Shown here in pieces: positions 1-5,905 of a stretch of 6,432 bases of DNA. The stretch covers positions 1-6,432 of the forward strand of contig MVCZ01000101.1 in the NCBI GenBank assembly GCA_002049825.1. Reading direction: 5' to 3'. This stretch comes from Candidatus Zhuqueibacterota bacterium 4484_188. Lineage in GTDB: Bacteria > Calditrichota > Calditrichia > RBG-13-44-9. Within the stretch, counting starts at the first letter, position 1. Every line of letters begins with the position of its first letter. The notes below the pieces were generated by a model. The model ran no database searches. It saw only the letters and a program-made list of their open reading frames with translations, and was not told where the DNA came from. The translations under genes were made by a program, and so were the position numbers.

Positions 1-884
1 TATGGATTGTTGATTAGCGAATTCCAGACATCGGTGGGGATGATGCCGGCAAAATAAGCAGGGTCATAATCCGGTTTGGAAACCATTGTCAGCACCTCAC
101 CGGTGCGCGTATCCAGGGCGACCAGTGCGCCTCGTCTGCTTTCCATCAGCGAATCGGCGTAGGATTGCAAGCGCAAATCAATGGTCAGGTAAAGCTGTTT
201 GCCCGGATAGGGAAGCAGATTTCTTTTCCCGGGCAAATCTTCTACCTCCCGCCCCAGCGCATCCACTTTCACAAATTTTACTCCTTTTGATCCGCGTAAG
301 GACTGATCATAAGCTTTCTCGACCGCTTTTTTTCCAACCACATCACCCGGTTCCAAATCGTCATGTTTATCAATTTCCGACTCCCCGACTTCGCCGAGCG
401 TTCCCAGCAGGTGCGCAATGCCCGAACTGCGCGTATAGTAACGCCTGGGTTCGGTTTTCAATTCCACTCCCGGTAAATCCAGGATGTTTTCCTGTATCCA
501 GGTTAAGGTTCTCAGGTCTACCTGCCGCATTATTTTCACCGGTTGAAATCGCCCGGAATGTCTTATTTGTTTGCGAATCTCTTTCTCAGTTCGTCCGCTT
601 AAACCGGAAACAATGTGAATGGTTCGACTGGTAGTGGAATTTGGCACCAGGTAGAGCGAAAACGCGGGACGGTTGCCGGCAAGCAATTTACCATTTCGAT
701 CGTAAATATTTCCCCGCACTGGCATCTGGGTAATCATTTTTACACTGTTTTCCAAGCTTTTGCGGAAATAAAAACTGGACCGGGAAATTTGTAAACGGTA
801 GAAGCCGAATCCTACCAATAGAAAAAGCAGTACGACTACACTATTGAATATAATGATCTTTTTTTCTATTTCAGCCTTCGACAT
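1..884 (-). CDS. mrdA: Penicillin-binding protein 2 (elongasome transpeptidase), N-terminal part, cut by window edge
   Basis: Class B PBP that crosslinks peptidoglycan during side-wall elongation, anchored in the inner membrane and working with RodA and MreBCD. I translated this frame by hand: 294 open codons from the ATG at 884 to the window edge, with no stop. A short cytoplasmic N-terminus is followed by one membrane helix at about residues 10-31. The PBP dimerisation domain begins with RGNIYDRNGKLLAGNRP at 58-73. Further family signatures are GIAHLLGTLGEVGE (155-168), GKKAVEKAYDQSLRG (184-198), LYLTIDLRLQ (231-240) and GALVALDTRTGEVLTMVSKPDYDP (252-274), where the transpeptidase domain starts. 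The catalytic STFK-type serine motif would lie just past the edge, so activity cannot be judged. It begins 8 nt after the mreD stop and has only a weak ribosome site, so it is probably translated by coupling to mreD. The family is certain. PBP2 rather than PBP3/FtsI rests on the mre context and the LDTRTGEVL region. Confidence 0.95.
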   Translation of the reverse strand, partial: MSKAEIEKKIIIFNSVVVLLFLLVGFGFYRLQISRSSFYFRKSLENSVKMITQMPVRGNIYDRNGKLLAGNRPAFSLYLVPNSTTSRTIHIVSGLSGRTEKEIRKQIRHSGRFQPVKIMRQVDLRTLTWIQENILDLPGVELKTEPRRYYTRSSGIAHLLGTLGEVGESEIDKHDDLEPGDVVGKKAVEKAYDQSLRGSKGVKFVKVDALGREVEDLPGKRNLLPYPGKQLYLTIDLRLQSYADSLMESRRGALVALDTRTGEVLTMVSKPDYDPAYFAGIIPTDVWNSLINNP

Positions 885-892
885 TTTTCAAT

Positions 893-1225
893 CTACGATT
901 CTTCAACCCATGCTGCGGTCAGGTAATGCAGAAATTCGGTTTTCCGGGAAAATTTGCCAGCCAGACTGCCGGCAAGAAAACCGGCGATTGTTTTGGAAAG
1001 TGCGGTGAGTCCTAAAAAATGAGTGCTGAGTAAGTCCTGGAGCAGACCGGTAACGAACCCGGCGGTCATTCCCGCATTCGGACCTTTGCGCAGAGAAAAC
1101 GAAACCAGGACAATTAAAATCAGGTCCGGGCGCCAATTGTACACCTGGATATATTTTACCAGGGTGAGTTGAAAAACAATTGCGGCAAAGAATAGCAGTC
1201 CGTAACGAACATTTAAATTACTCAC
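893..1225 (-). CDS. mreD: Rod-shape-determining protein MreD, unusually short
   Basis: Small integral membrane protein of the elongasome, thought to link MreC and the MreB filaments to the PBP2/RodA synthase. The 110-residue product has hydrophobic segments at about 9-27, 33-45, 52-68 and 76-90. It carries the family's most recognisable stretch, roughly GFVTGLLQDLLSTHFLGLTALSKTIAGFLAG at 56-86. It starts with GTG at 1225, inside the last codons of mreC (8-nt overlap). The codon directly upstream in this frame is TGA, so no longer start exists. MreD proteins are usually about 150-175 residues. Here the last one or two membrane helices are missing: after the glycine-rich helix the chain ends in a charged tail, KFSRKTEFLHYLTAAWVEES. 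mrdA starts only 8 nt later, so the missing part is not hidden in another frame downstream. The tail may mark an internal deletion, a real short form or an assembly error. Confidence 0.88.
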   Translation of the reverse strand: MSNLNVRYGLLFFAAIVFQLTLVKYIQVYNWRPDLILIVLVSFSLRKGPNAGMTAGFVTGLLQDLLSTHFLGLTALSKTIAGFLAGSLAGKFSRKTEFLHYLTAAWVEES

Positions 1226-2036
1226 TCACCACTCCCCGGGTTCTTACACTATCGGGTGTCACCATGACAAAAACCTCTTCCAGGTTATTAAAGTCCACCG
1301 CATTTTTTACCCTGATTTGCTGAAACAACTCATATTCATCAGCCTTCACTTCGCCAACTACGCCAATTTTAATACCGGGCGGATAAATCTGGCTCAAGCC
1401 GGAAGTCAGCACCTGTTCGCCAGGTTCAACCGGCACATCTTTGGGAATGTAATTCAGATCCAGCCAGAAGTTCCCCGACCAGCCGATCACACCTACCTGA
1501 CGGCTCATCTGTAATCGGGCGCTGACCATAGCATTCCGGTCCATTAAGATCTGCACGGCGGACTGGTGCGATGCGGAATATAAAATTTTTCCTACCAAAC
1601 CGGCATCGGTCACTACCGGCATATTCTTCTTAATCCCGTCCTTCGTCCCAACATTCAAAATTAAGGAACGCACTGTACGCTCTTGTCCAAAGCCAATTAC
1701 ATTCCCCACGATAAGCCGATATTTGCTCTCCCGCTTATACTGCAGCATCCGACGCAGACGAACGTTTTCGATAAGCACTTCTTGCAATCGTTGTTTGGTT
1801 ATCGATAAGTCCAGGATTTTTTTTCGCAACTTTTTATTTTCCGCAGAAAGCGATTTCAAATAATCAAGCTGCACCTCCACGGAATGTACCGCCGCCACAA
1901 GTTGCAAAATTACAATACGCATTCCCCGCAAAGTAAAAGCATCATTAAAATTCATTAATATAAAAGATAAAAACACATACCAGGCAAACAGCAGGTAAGT
2001 TTTACGCTGAATGAGATTTCGGACTCTATTCTTCAT
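1218..2036 (-). CDS. mreC: Rod-shape-determining protein MreC
   Basis: Bitopic inner-membrane protein whose periplasmic part activates PBP2 and links it to MreB. The 272-residue product has the full family layout: a basic cytoplasmic N-terminus (MKNRVRNLIQRK), one membrane helix at about 13-30, a coiled coil at about 50-100 rich in Leu, Glu and Lys (LKSLSAENKKLRKKILDL), then the MreC beta domain from about 105 to 262. Family features in the beta domain are ILNVGTKDGIKKNMPVVTDAGLVGKI (126-151), QILMDRNAMVSARL (162-175) and TSGLSQIYPPGIKIGVVGEV (211-230). The ATG at 2036 has a modest GAGAAAG ribosome site at 2046-2040. Its stop overlaps the mreD start. It is separated from mreB by 395 nt, which is long for genes usually adjacent, so it may depend on read-through or its own promoter. 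Length and composition are normal, with no damage seen. Confidence 0.96.
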   Translation of the reverse strand: MKNRVRNLIQRKTYLLFAWYVFLSFILMNFNDAFTLRGMRIVILQLVAAVHSVEVQLDYLKSLSAENKKLRKKILDLSITKQRLQEVLIENVRLRRMLQYKRESKYRLIVGNVIGFGQERTVRSLILNVGTKDGIKKNMPVVTDAGLVGKILYSASHQSAVQILMDRNAMVSARLQMSRQVGVIGWSGNFWLDLNYIPKDVPVEPGEQVLTSGLSQIYPPGIKIGVVGEVKADEYELFQQIRVKNAVDFNNLEEVFVMVTPDSVRTRGVVSE

Positions 2037-2238
2037 GGGCTTTCTCAGGAACTGCCTTCGGGCATAATTCTGCTGACTTTAGTAATATGAACGGTGACTT
2101 ATGATTCCTGGTCGCAAATTGAAGGATTATACTGCGTGCCGGAAACAAACCGCTCAGACTGGCAACTGTTTTTTCCATCACGGGAAGCCATTATTTTTTA
2201 CCAATATAAATATCAACAGCGACCAACGCATGAGACAA

Positions 2239-2295
2239 CACCTTGCTTTTCCCGAAGGGATGGCTACCTGTGCCTATGGTATGCCAAGCAAGGTG
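2239..2295. repeat. Structured repeat copy 1: stem closing two hairpins
   Basis: A 57-nt segment that is almost fully paired. A perfect 10-bp outer stem (CACCTTGCTT at 2239-2248 with AAGCAAGGTG at 2286-2295) encloses a 4-bp hairpin with a 3-nt loop (TCCC-GAA-GGGA, 2250-2260). It also encloses a 7-bp hairpin with one bulged base (GGCTACC at 2262-2268 with GGTATGCC at 2278-2285, 9-nt loop). The second hairpin recurs at 5809-5832. The flanking words CGACCAACG (2220-2228) and TGAGACA (2231-2237) also recur near that copy. It may act as RNA structure, a DNA cruciform or a decayed mobile repeat. The absence of a T-run argues against a terminator. Confidence 0.65.
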
Positions 2296-2323
2296 AACGA
2301 GATCCTCAAATCCCATATTTGAT

Positions 2324-2362
2324 AACCGCTTCCCACATAGTGGTGCCTTACGGCAAGCGGTT
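2324..2362. repeat. Second stem-closing-two-hairpins element in the mreB-mreC gap
   Basis: Perfect 8-bp outer stem (AACCGCTT at 2324-2331 with AAGCGGTT at 2355-2362). It encloses CCAC-ATA-GTGG (2333-2343) and GCC-TTAC-GGC (2345-2354), leaving almost no unpaired bases. Read on the minus strand, the small hairpin is GCC-GTAA-GGC with a GNRA-type loop. The layout matches the neighbouring element 28 nt away (closing stem, then a 4-bp stem with 3-nt loop, then a second hairpin), but the sequence differs. It lies 70 nt downstream of the mreB stop. Function unknown; mRNA 3'-end protection or attenuation are possible. Confidence 0.6.
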
Positions 2363-2431
2363 TATAGAAAGCTAAAAGAATTTTTACTAGCACAACGGGT
2401 TATTTTATAATATCAATTTTGAACCGTGGAA

Positions 2432-3463
2432 CTAAATTCTTCGGCTTTTCAGCAGTAACTTGTAGAACCGGCTAAAATCAGAAAGAATTTTACCGGTGCC
2501 GTTTACCACACTGGTTAACGGACTATCTGCCACATTGACGGTAAGCTGTGTTTCCTGTTGAATGAGCTGATCTAATTTTCTAAGCAGGGCGCCGCCGCCG
2601 GTTAGAATAATTCCGTGATCCAGAATGTCGGAGGATAGCTCCGGCGGTGTTCTCTCCAGTGTCAGTTTGATGGATTCAACGATGGTACCCACCGGGTCCA
2701 TTAGCGCCTCGCGGATTTCCGCCGAGTTTACTTCCACCGTTTTGGGAATACCGTCAATCAAATCCCGTCCCTTCACGTCCGTGGTAATTTCCTCCTCCAG
2801 CGGCATCACCGAGCCGATTTCACACTTTAACAATTCGGCTGTTTTTTCACCAATAAGCAGGTTGTAATTTTTCTTGAAATACTGAAAAATCGACTCGTTC
2901 ATCTCATCGCCGCCAATACGAATGGAGGTGTGCAGCACAATTCCGCCTAAAGAGATCACCGCAATTTCAGTAGTGCCGCCGCCAATATCGACAATCATGT
3001 TGCCAACCGGTTTTTCGATGTCCAGCCCAATTCCCACCGCCGACGCCATCGCCTCGGCAACCAGGTAAACTTCCCGCGCACCGGCACGTTCGGCGCTGTC
3101 CCGCACCGCCCGTTTTTCCACTTCGGTAATCCCGGAGGGAACACACACCACAATTTTCCCGATGGAAATCCGGTTGACATTCGCTTTCTTGATAAATTCG
3201 CGAATCATGACCTCGGTTGCTTCGAAATCGGCGATCACCCCATCTTTCAGGGGACGGATGGTCATGATCTCTTTGTGGGTTCGTCCCAGCATTTCGCGGG
3301 CTTCGCTGCCCACTGCCAGCACTTTTCCGCTGTTTTCTTCGAAAGCAACAATAGAAGGTTCATTGACTACAATACCTTTATTTTTAAGAAAGATTAACGT
3401 ATTTGCCGTTCCCAAATCAATCCCGACATCATTTGAAAAAAAACTTAAAAATCCAAAAGCCAT
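2432..3463 (-). CDS. mreB: Rod-shape-determining protein MreB (bacterial actin)
   Basis: Actin-like ATPase that forms membrane-bound filaments and guides lateral-wall synthesis. From the ATG at 3463 the product is 343 residues, normal for the family. It begins with a hydrophobic, probably amphipathic, membrane-binding stretch (MAFGFLSFFSND). The phosphate-1 loop is GIDLGTANTLIF (14-25), the segment before the hinge is VCVPSGITEVEKRAV (106-120), the phosphate-2 loop is VDIGGGTTEIAV (158-169), and the adenosine-binding motif is IILTGGGALL (285-294). An upstream in-frame TTG at 3484 would add seven residues. I prefer the ATG because GGGAG sits 5 nt before it and the protein then starts as MreB proteins normally do. 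The gene follows purH by 21 nt, so it is very probably co-transcribed with purN and purH. mreC lies 395 nt downstream instead of adjacent. No sign of damage. Confidence 0.97.
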   Translation of the reverse strand: MAFGFLSFFSNDVGIDLGTANTLIFLKNKGIVVNEPSIVAFEENSGKVLAVGSEAREMLGRTHKEIMTIRPLKDGVIADFEATEVMIREFIKKANVNRISIGKIVVCVPSGITEVEKRAVRDSAERAGAREVYLVAEAMASAVGIGLDIEKPVGNMIVDIGGGTTEIAVISLGGIVLHTSIRIGGDEMNESIFQYFKKNYNLLIGEKTAELLKCEIGSVMPLEEEITTDVKGRDLIDGIPKTVEVNSAEIREALMDPVGTIVESIKLTLERTPPELSSDILDHGIILTGGGALLRKLDQLIQQETQLTVNVADSPLTSVVNGTGKILSDFSRFYKLLLKSRRI

Positions 3464-3468
3464 AGTCA

Positions 3469-3474
3469 CTCCCT
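3469..3474 (-). promoter_or_regulatory. Ribosome binding site that fixes the mreB start
   Basis: AGGGAG on the minus strand (3474-3469) lies 5 nt before the ATG at 3463. The alternative TTG at 3484 lies upstream of this site and would make it part of the coding sequence. Spacing and the normal MreB N-terminus both favour the ATG. Confidence 0.7.
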
Positions 3475-3484
3475 GTGTTATCAA

Positions 3485-5047
3485 TCAATGTTTAAAATGG
3501 CGTAAACCGGTTAGCAACATAGCCATCCCGTGTTGCCGTGTTGCTTCAATTACTTCACTGTCGCGGATGGAACCGCCGGGTTGAATCACCGCAGTTATTC
3601 CGGCAGACGCTGCGGCATCCACACCATCCCGGAAAGGAAAAAAGGCATCGGAAGCCATGACCGCACCTCTCAAATCGTGACCCGCCTGGCGGGCTTTACT
3701 TTCCGCTAACTTCACCGCATCCACCCGCGACATCTGTCCCGCTCCCACTCCGAGGAGTTGTCTGTTTTTCACAAAAACAATTGCATTCGACTTCACATGT
3801 TTCACTATTTTCCAGGCGAAGAACAAATCTTCCTGTTCGCCTGTCTCCGGCTCACGCGCGCCAACCGACCGGATTTTCGCCGGATCGTAATCTATAGTAT
3901 CGGCTTCCTGAATCAGGAGTCCAATATCTAAATATTTATAAGTATAGTTTCCGTTTTTTGCTGCGGAAATCTCTTTTTTTAACACCCGCAGGTTTTTCTT
4001 TTTTCTCAAAATCTCCAGGGCTTCGGTACTATAACCGGGCGCAATCACACATTCGTAAAACGAACGGTGAATACCTTCTGCAGTGTCCCGGTCAATTTCC
4101 CGGTTTGCCGCAATAATCCCCCCAAAAGCCGACATGGGATCGGTCGCTAACGCTCTCTCAAATGTCTCCCGGAGCACATCTCCCACTGCCACACCACAGG
4201 GATTGGTGTGTTTGATAATTGCCACTACCGGTTCGCTGAATTCCCCGATCAGGTTGTACGCCGCTTCCACATCCACATAATTATTGAAGGACATTTCTTT
4301 GCCGGAAAACTGCTCAAGCGGGAATTCATCGTTTCCCGCCGGGGTAAACGTGCGGTACAACGCAGCAGACTGGTGTGGATTTTCCCCGTAACGCAGCGGC
4401 TTCTTCCCCCAGTAGAATTGCGTCAGTCTATTCGATAAACCGCCGTCTTCTGCCGGCGTGTCCAGGTATTGGGCAATTTGCGAATCGTAATATGCCGAAT
4501 AAAAAAATGCCTCGGTCGCCAACTGCTGCCGCAACGAAAACGGTATTTTCCCGCCGTTTTTCCGGAACGCTTCCAGAAATTGGTCGTACTGCTCCGGGCG
4601 GTGCAACACTGCGACATTCTCGAAATTTTTCGCCGCGGCGCGCAACATTGCCGGACCGCCAATATCAATCAGCTCCACCATTTCTTCCATGGACAGATTC
4701 CGATCCTTCGTGTGGCTTAAAAAAGGATACAGGTTGACCACCACCAGGTCGAAGGGTGCTATTCCCTGCGCCTGCAGTTGTGCCAGATGCTCGGATGTAC
4801 GCCGCGCCAGGATGGCGCCGTGAATAAACGGGTGCAGTGTTTTCACCCGACCATCCAGCATTTCCGGGAAGCCGGTAATCTCTTCCACTTTGGTTACCGG
4901 GATTCCCTTTTCAGACAGATGCTTTGCGGTTCCGCCGCTGGAAACAATTTCCACACCGGCGGCAGACAGTTCTCCTGCCAGCTCGCTTATCCCGCTCTTT
5001 TCCCAGCAGCTAATTAAAGCCCGCTTAATTGGTATCAATTCTGACAT
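3485..5047 (-). CDS. purH: Bifunctional AICAR formyltransferase / IMP cyclohydrolase PurH
   Basis: Catalyses the last two steps of de novo purine synthesis in the cytoplasm: AICAR plus 10-formyl-THF gives FAICAR, which is then cyclised to IMP. From the ATG at 5047 the product is 520 residues, a standard length. The N-terminal cyclohydrolase (MGS-like) domain, about 5-195, has VSSGGTAKHL (35-44), TGFPEMLDGRVKTLHP (58-73), NLYPF (105-109) and IDIGGPAMLRAAAKN (127-141). The C-terminal transformylase domain has LRYGENPHQSAALY (218-231), GKEMSFNNYVDVEAAYNLI (249-267) and the catalytic IKHTNPCG (278-285, Lys279 and His280). It also has DPMSAFGG (303-310), GVGAGQMSRVDAV, SDAFFPFRDGVD and the terminal HGMAMLLTGLRHFKH. 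A TTG at 5050 directly precedes the ATG, but AAGGTG at 5057-5052 is better spaced for the ATG. The gap to purN is 9 nt. Both domains look intact. Confidence 0.97.
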   Translation of the reverse strand: MSELIPIKRALISCWEKSGISELAGELSAAGVEIVSSGGTAKHLSEKGIPVTKVEEITGFPEMLDGRVKTLHPFIHGAILARRTSEHLAQLQAQGIAPFDLVVVNLYPFLSHTKDRNLSMEEMVELIDIGGPAMLRAAAKNFENVAVLHRPEQYDQFLEAFRKNGGKIPFSLRQQLATEAFFYSAYYDSQIAQYLDTPAEDGGLSNRLTQFYWGKKPLRYGENPHQSAALYRTFTPAGNDEFPLEQFSGKEMSFNNYVDVEAAYNLIGEFSEPVVAIIKHTNPCGVAVGDVLRETFERALATDPMSAFGGIIAANREIDRDTAEGIHRSFYECVIAPGYSTEALEILRKKKNLRVLKKEISAAKNGNYTYKYLDIGLLIQEADTIDYDPAKIRSVGAREPETGEQEDLFFAWKIVKHVKSNAIVFVKNRQLLGVGAGQMSRVDAVKLAESKARQAGHDLRGAVMASDAFFPFRDGVDAAASAGITAVIQPGGSIRDSEVIEATRQHGMAMLLTGLRHFKH

Positions 5048-5056
5048 CAAACACCT

Positions 5057-5680
5057 TCATTCATTCTTAAACTCAACCCGGTTTCCCCGCACCTCAAATT
5101 TTTTGGTCAGCACTTTCAGAATCGCTTCGGAGTATAAAATATGTTCCACCTTCAGCACTTTTGCGGCAATCTCCTCCGGTGTTCGGCAGTCATCAATTTC
5201 CATTGCACGCTGCGTGACAATGGGTCCGGCATCGTATTCGGTGTTTACCAGATGCACGGTTACACCGCTTATTTTAGCACCTGAAGCAAAAACCGCCTGG
5301 TGAACCCGGCTGCCGTACATCCCCTTTCCTCCAAACGCCGGCAGCAGCGCCGGGTGGATGTTCAGAATCCGGTTGCTATAAACCGCCACCACGTTATCCG
5401 GGATTTTTTTCAGATACCCCGCCAGCACAATCCAATCGATGGAAAACCGGCTCAGGACTTCCATGATTGCCTGGCCGAATTTGTGGCTGGAATTGAATTC
5501 TTGGGGAGAAATAGTGAAAGTGGGAATTGCGTTTTCCCGGGCAAAATCAAGTGCGCCGGCTTTGTGATTGTCCGTTATCAGGCATTTGATGATTGCCGGT
5601 ATTTTTCCCTGCTGAATGTTTTGGTATATATGTTTAAAGTTACTCCCGCGACCCGAAGCGAAAACAGCAATATTTTTCAA
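5057..5680 (-). CDS. purN: Phosphoribosylglycinamide formyltransferase PurN
   Basis: Transfers the formyl group of 10-formyl-THF to GAR, giving FGAR, the third step of purine synthesis, in the cytoplasm. The 207-residue product has the GART layout: N-terminal phosphate-binding FASGRGSNF (7-15), IVLAGYLKKIP (84-94), the catalytic ILNIHPALLP (105-114, Asn107 and His109) and GVTVHLVNTEYDAGPIVTQ (139-157, catalytic Asp150). All three catalytic residues are present. FGGKGMYG (116-123) follows the active-site loop; I associate this insertion with Bacteroidota-type PurN. The start is TTG at 5680. An in-frame TAA lies at 5698-5696, no ATG or GTG lies between, and the family N-terminus begins at once, so the TTG is the only credible start. 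GAGGG sits 7 nt upstream. It is the first gene after the promoter at 5734-5704, with an expected leader of about 20 nt. No purine riboswitch fits in so short a leader. Confidence 0.96.
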   Translation of the reverse strand: MKNIAVFASGRGSNFKHIYQNIQQGKIPAIIKCLITDNHKAGALDFARENAIPTFTISPQEFNSSHKFGQAIMEVLSRFSIDWIVLAGYLKKIPDNVVAVYSNRILNIHPALLPAFGGKGMYGSRVHQAVFASGAKISGVTVHLVNTEYDAGPIVTQRAMEIDDCRTPEEIAAKVLKVEHILYSEAILKVLTKKFEVRGNRVEFKNE

Positions 5681-5687
5681 TGACCGA

Positions 5688-5692
5688 CCCTC
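5688..5692 (-). promoter_or_regulatory. Ribosome binding site supporting the TTG start of purN
   Basis: GAGGG on the minus strand, 7 nt before the TTG at 5680. With the in-frame TAA just upstream, this is the evidence for a non-ATG start. The same bases form half of the ACCCTC/GAGGGT inverted repeat around the promoter. Confidence 0.7.
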
Positions 5693-5703
5693 AAATTAAG
5701 TAA

Positions 5704-5734
5704 CAAATATAATACGTTTTACCGAGGGTGTCAA
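5704..5734 (-). promoter_or_regulatory. Promoter for purN-purH-mreB
   Basis: Minus-strand TTGACA (5734-5729) is separated by exactly 17 nt from TATATT (5711-5706). Read two bases further, the second box is TATATTTG (5711-5704), matching the Bacteroidota TAnnTTTG consensus as well. The site therefore fits both the general sigma-70 form and the FCB form. Transcription should start near 5699, about 20 nt before the purN TTG. An inverted repeat, ACCCTC (5687-5692) with GAGGGT (5724-5729), brackets the core and could be an operator or chance. Confidence 0.8.
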
Positions 5735-5753
5735 TTGTAAAAGTAGGCAGTTG

Positions 5754-5857
5754 TGAGACATTACCCGAAAGTGGGAACGATCCACTTGAGTCATTGCCCT
5801 GCAGGAATGGCTGCTTGCGCCAATAGTATGCCACAATCGACCAACGGGAGCGTGGCA
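5754..5857. repeat. Structured repeat copy 2, upstream of the purN promoter
   Basis: Shares a block with 2239-2295. GGCTGCT (5809-5815), a 9-nt loop and AGTATGCC (5825-5832) match the hairpin at 2262-2285 in length, loop size and bulge. One pair has changed from C-G to T-A and another from A-T to G-T. By eye the 35-nt alignment around it has about 27 identities. TGAGACA (5754-5760) and CGACCAACG (5838-5846) recur too, but the CGACCAACG block lies on the other side of the hairpin here. Also present are a 6-bp hairpin AAGTGG/CCACTT (5769-5774 with 5782-5787, 7-nt loop) and a 6-bp inverted repeat TGCCAC/GTGGCA (5829-5834 with 5852-5857). The strong outer stem of copy 1 is not clearly kept. Confidence 0.6.
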
Positions 5858-5905
5858 CCTTCGTTTTGAGCACGATGAATTAGGGGATTCAGAGAACTTG
5901 GTAAT

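Larger units (their letters stand above)
2037..2431. other. 395-nt non-coding gap between mreB and mreC
   Basis: This gap holds no gene I can support. The open frames here (for example 2094-2375 on the plus strand) run through the hairpins and lack family motifs. It contains the two folded elements listed separately (2239-2295 and 2324-2362). It also has an AT-rich stretch just after the mreB stop (2432), and on the minus strand a perfect TATAAT at 2131-2126, about 90 nt before mreC, without a good -35 box at 17 nt. No stem is followed by a T-run on either strand, so I see no standard terminator. It interrupts an otherwise compact operon. Confidence 0.7.

Noticed and set aside
86..634. Plus-strand open frame of 182 codons
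   Set aside because: It lies wholly antisense to the mrdA frame, which has PBP2 motifs throughout. The plus-strand product is rich in Pro, Arg and Ser and has no recognisable domain.
2239..2295. Intrinsic terminator after mreB
   Set aside because: The stem is strong, but neither strand has a T-run after it, and the hairpins sit inside a three-way fold rather than a simple stem-loop.
2094..2375. Plus-strand open frames of 93 and 73 codons in the mreB-mreC gap
   Set aside because: They read through the paired arms of both folded elements, show no family motif or good ribosome site, and are better explained by repeat DNA.
3162..3584. Plus-strand open frames opposite mreB and purH (also 4083-4280, 4208-4438, 4375-4737, 4890-5303, 5300-5683)
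   Set aside because: All are antisense to genes with clear catalytic motifs; none has a recognisable product.
3960..4015. Run of T-rich tracts inside purH that might mark a frameshift
   Set aside because: They encode the lysine-rich EILRKKKNLRVLKKEI stretch, which is usual in PurH, and the frame stays open with conserved motifs on both sides.
5681..5703. Purine riboswitch or T-box in the purN leader
   Set aside because: The predicted leader is only about 20 nt, too short for a known aptamer.
5754..5857. CRISPR array or tRNA-like cloverleaf
   Set aside because: There is no direct repeat with regular spacers, and the folds lack anticodon-arm and T-loop features.
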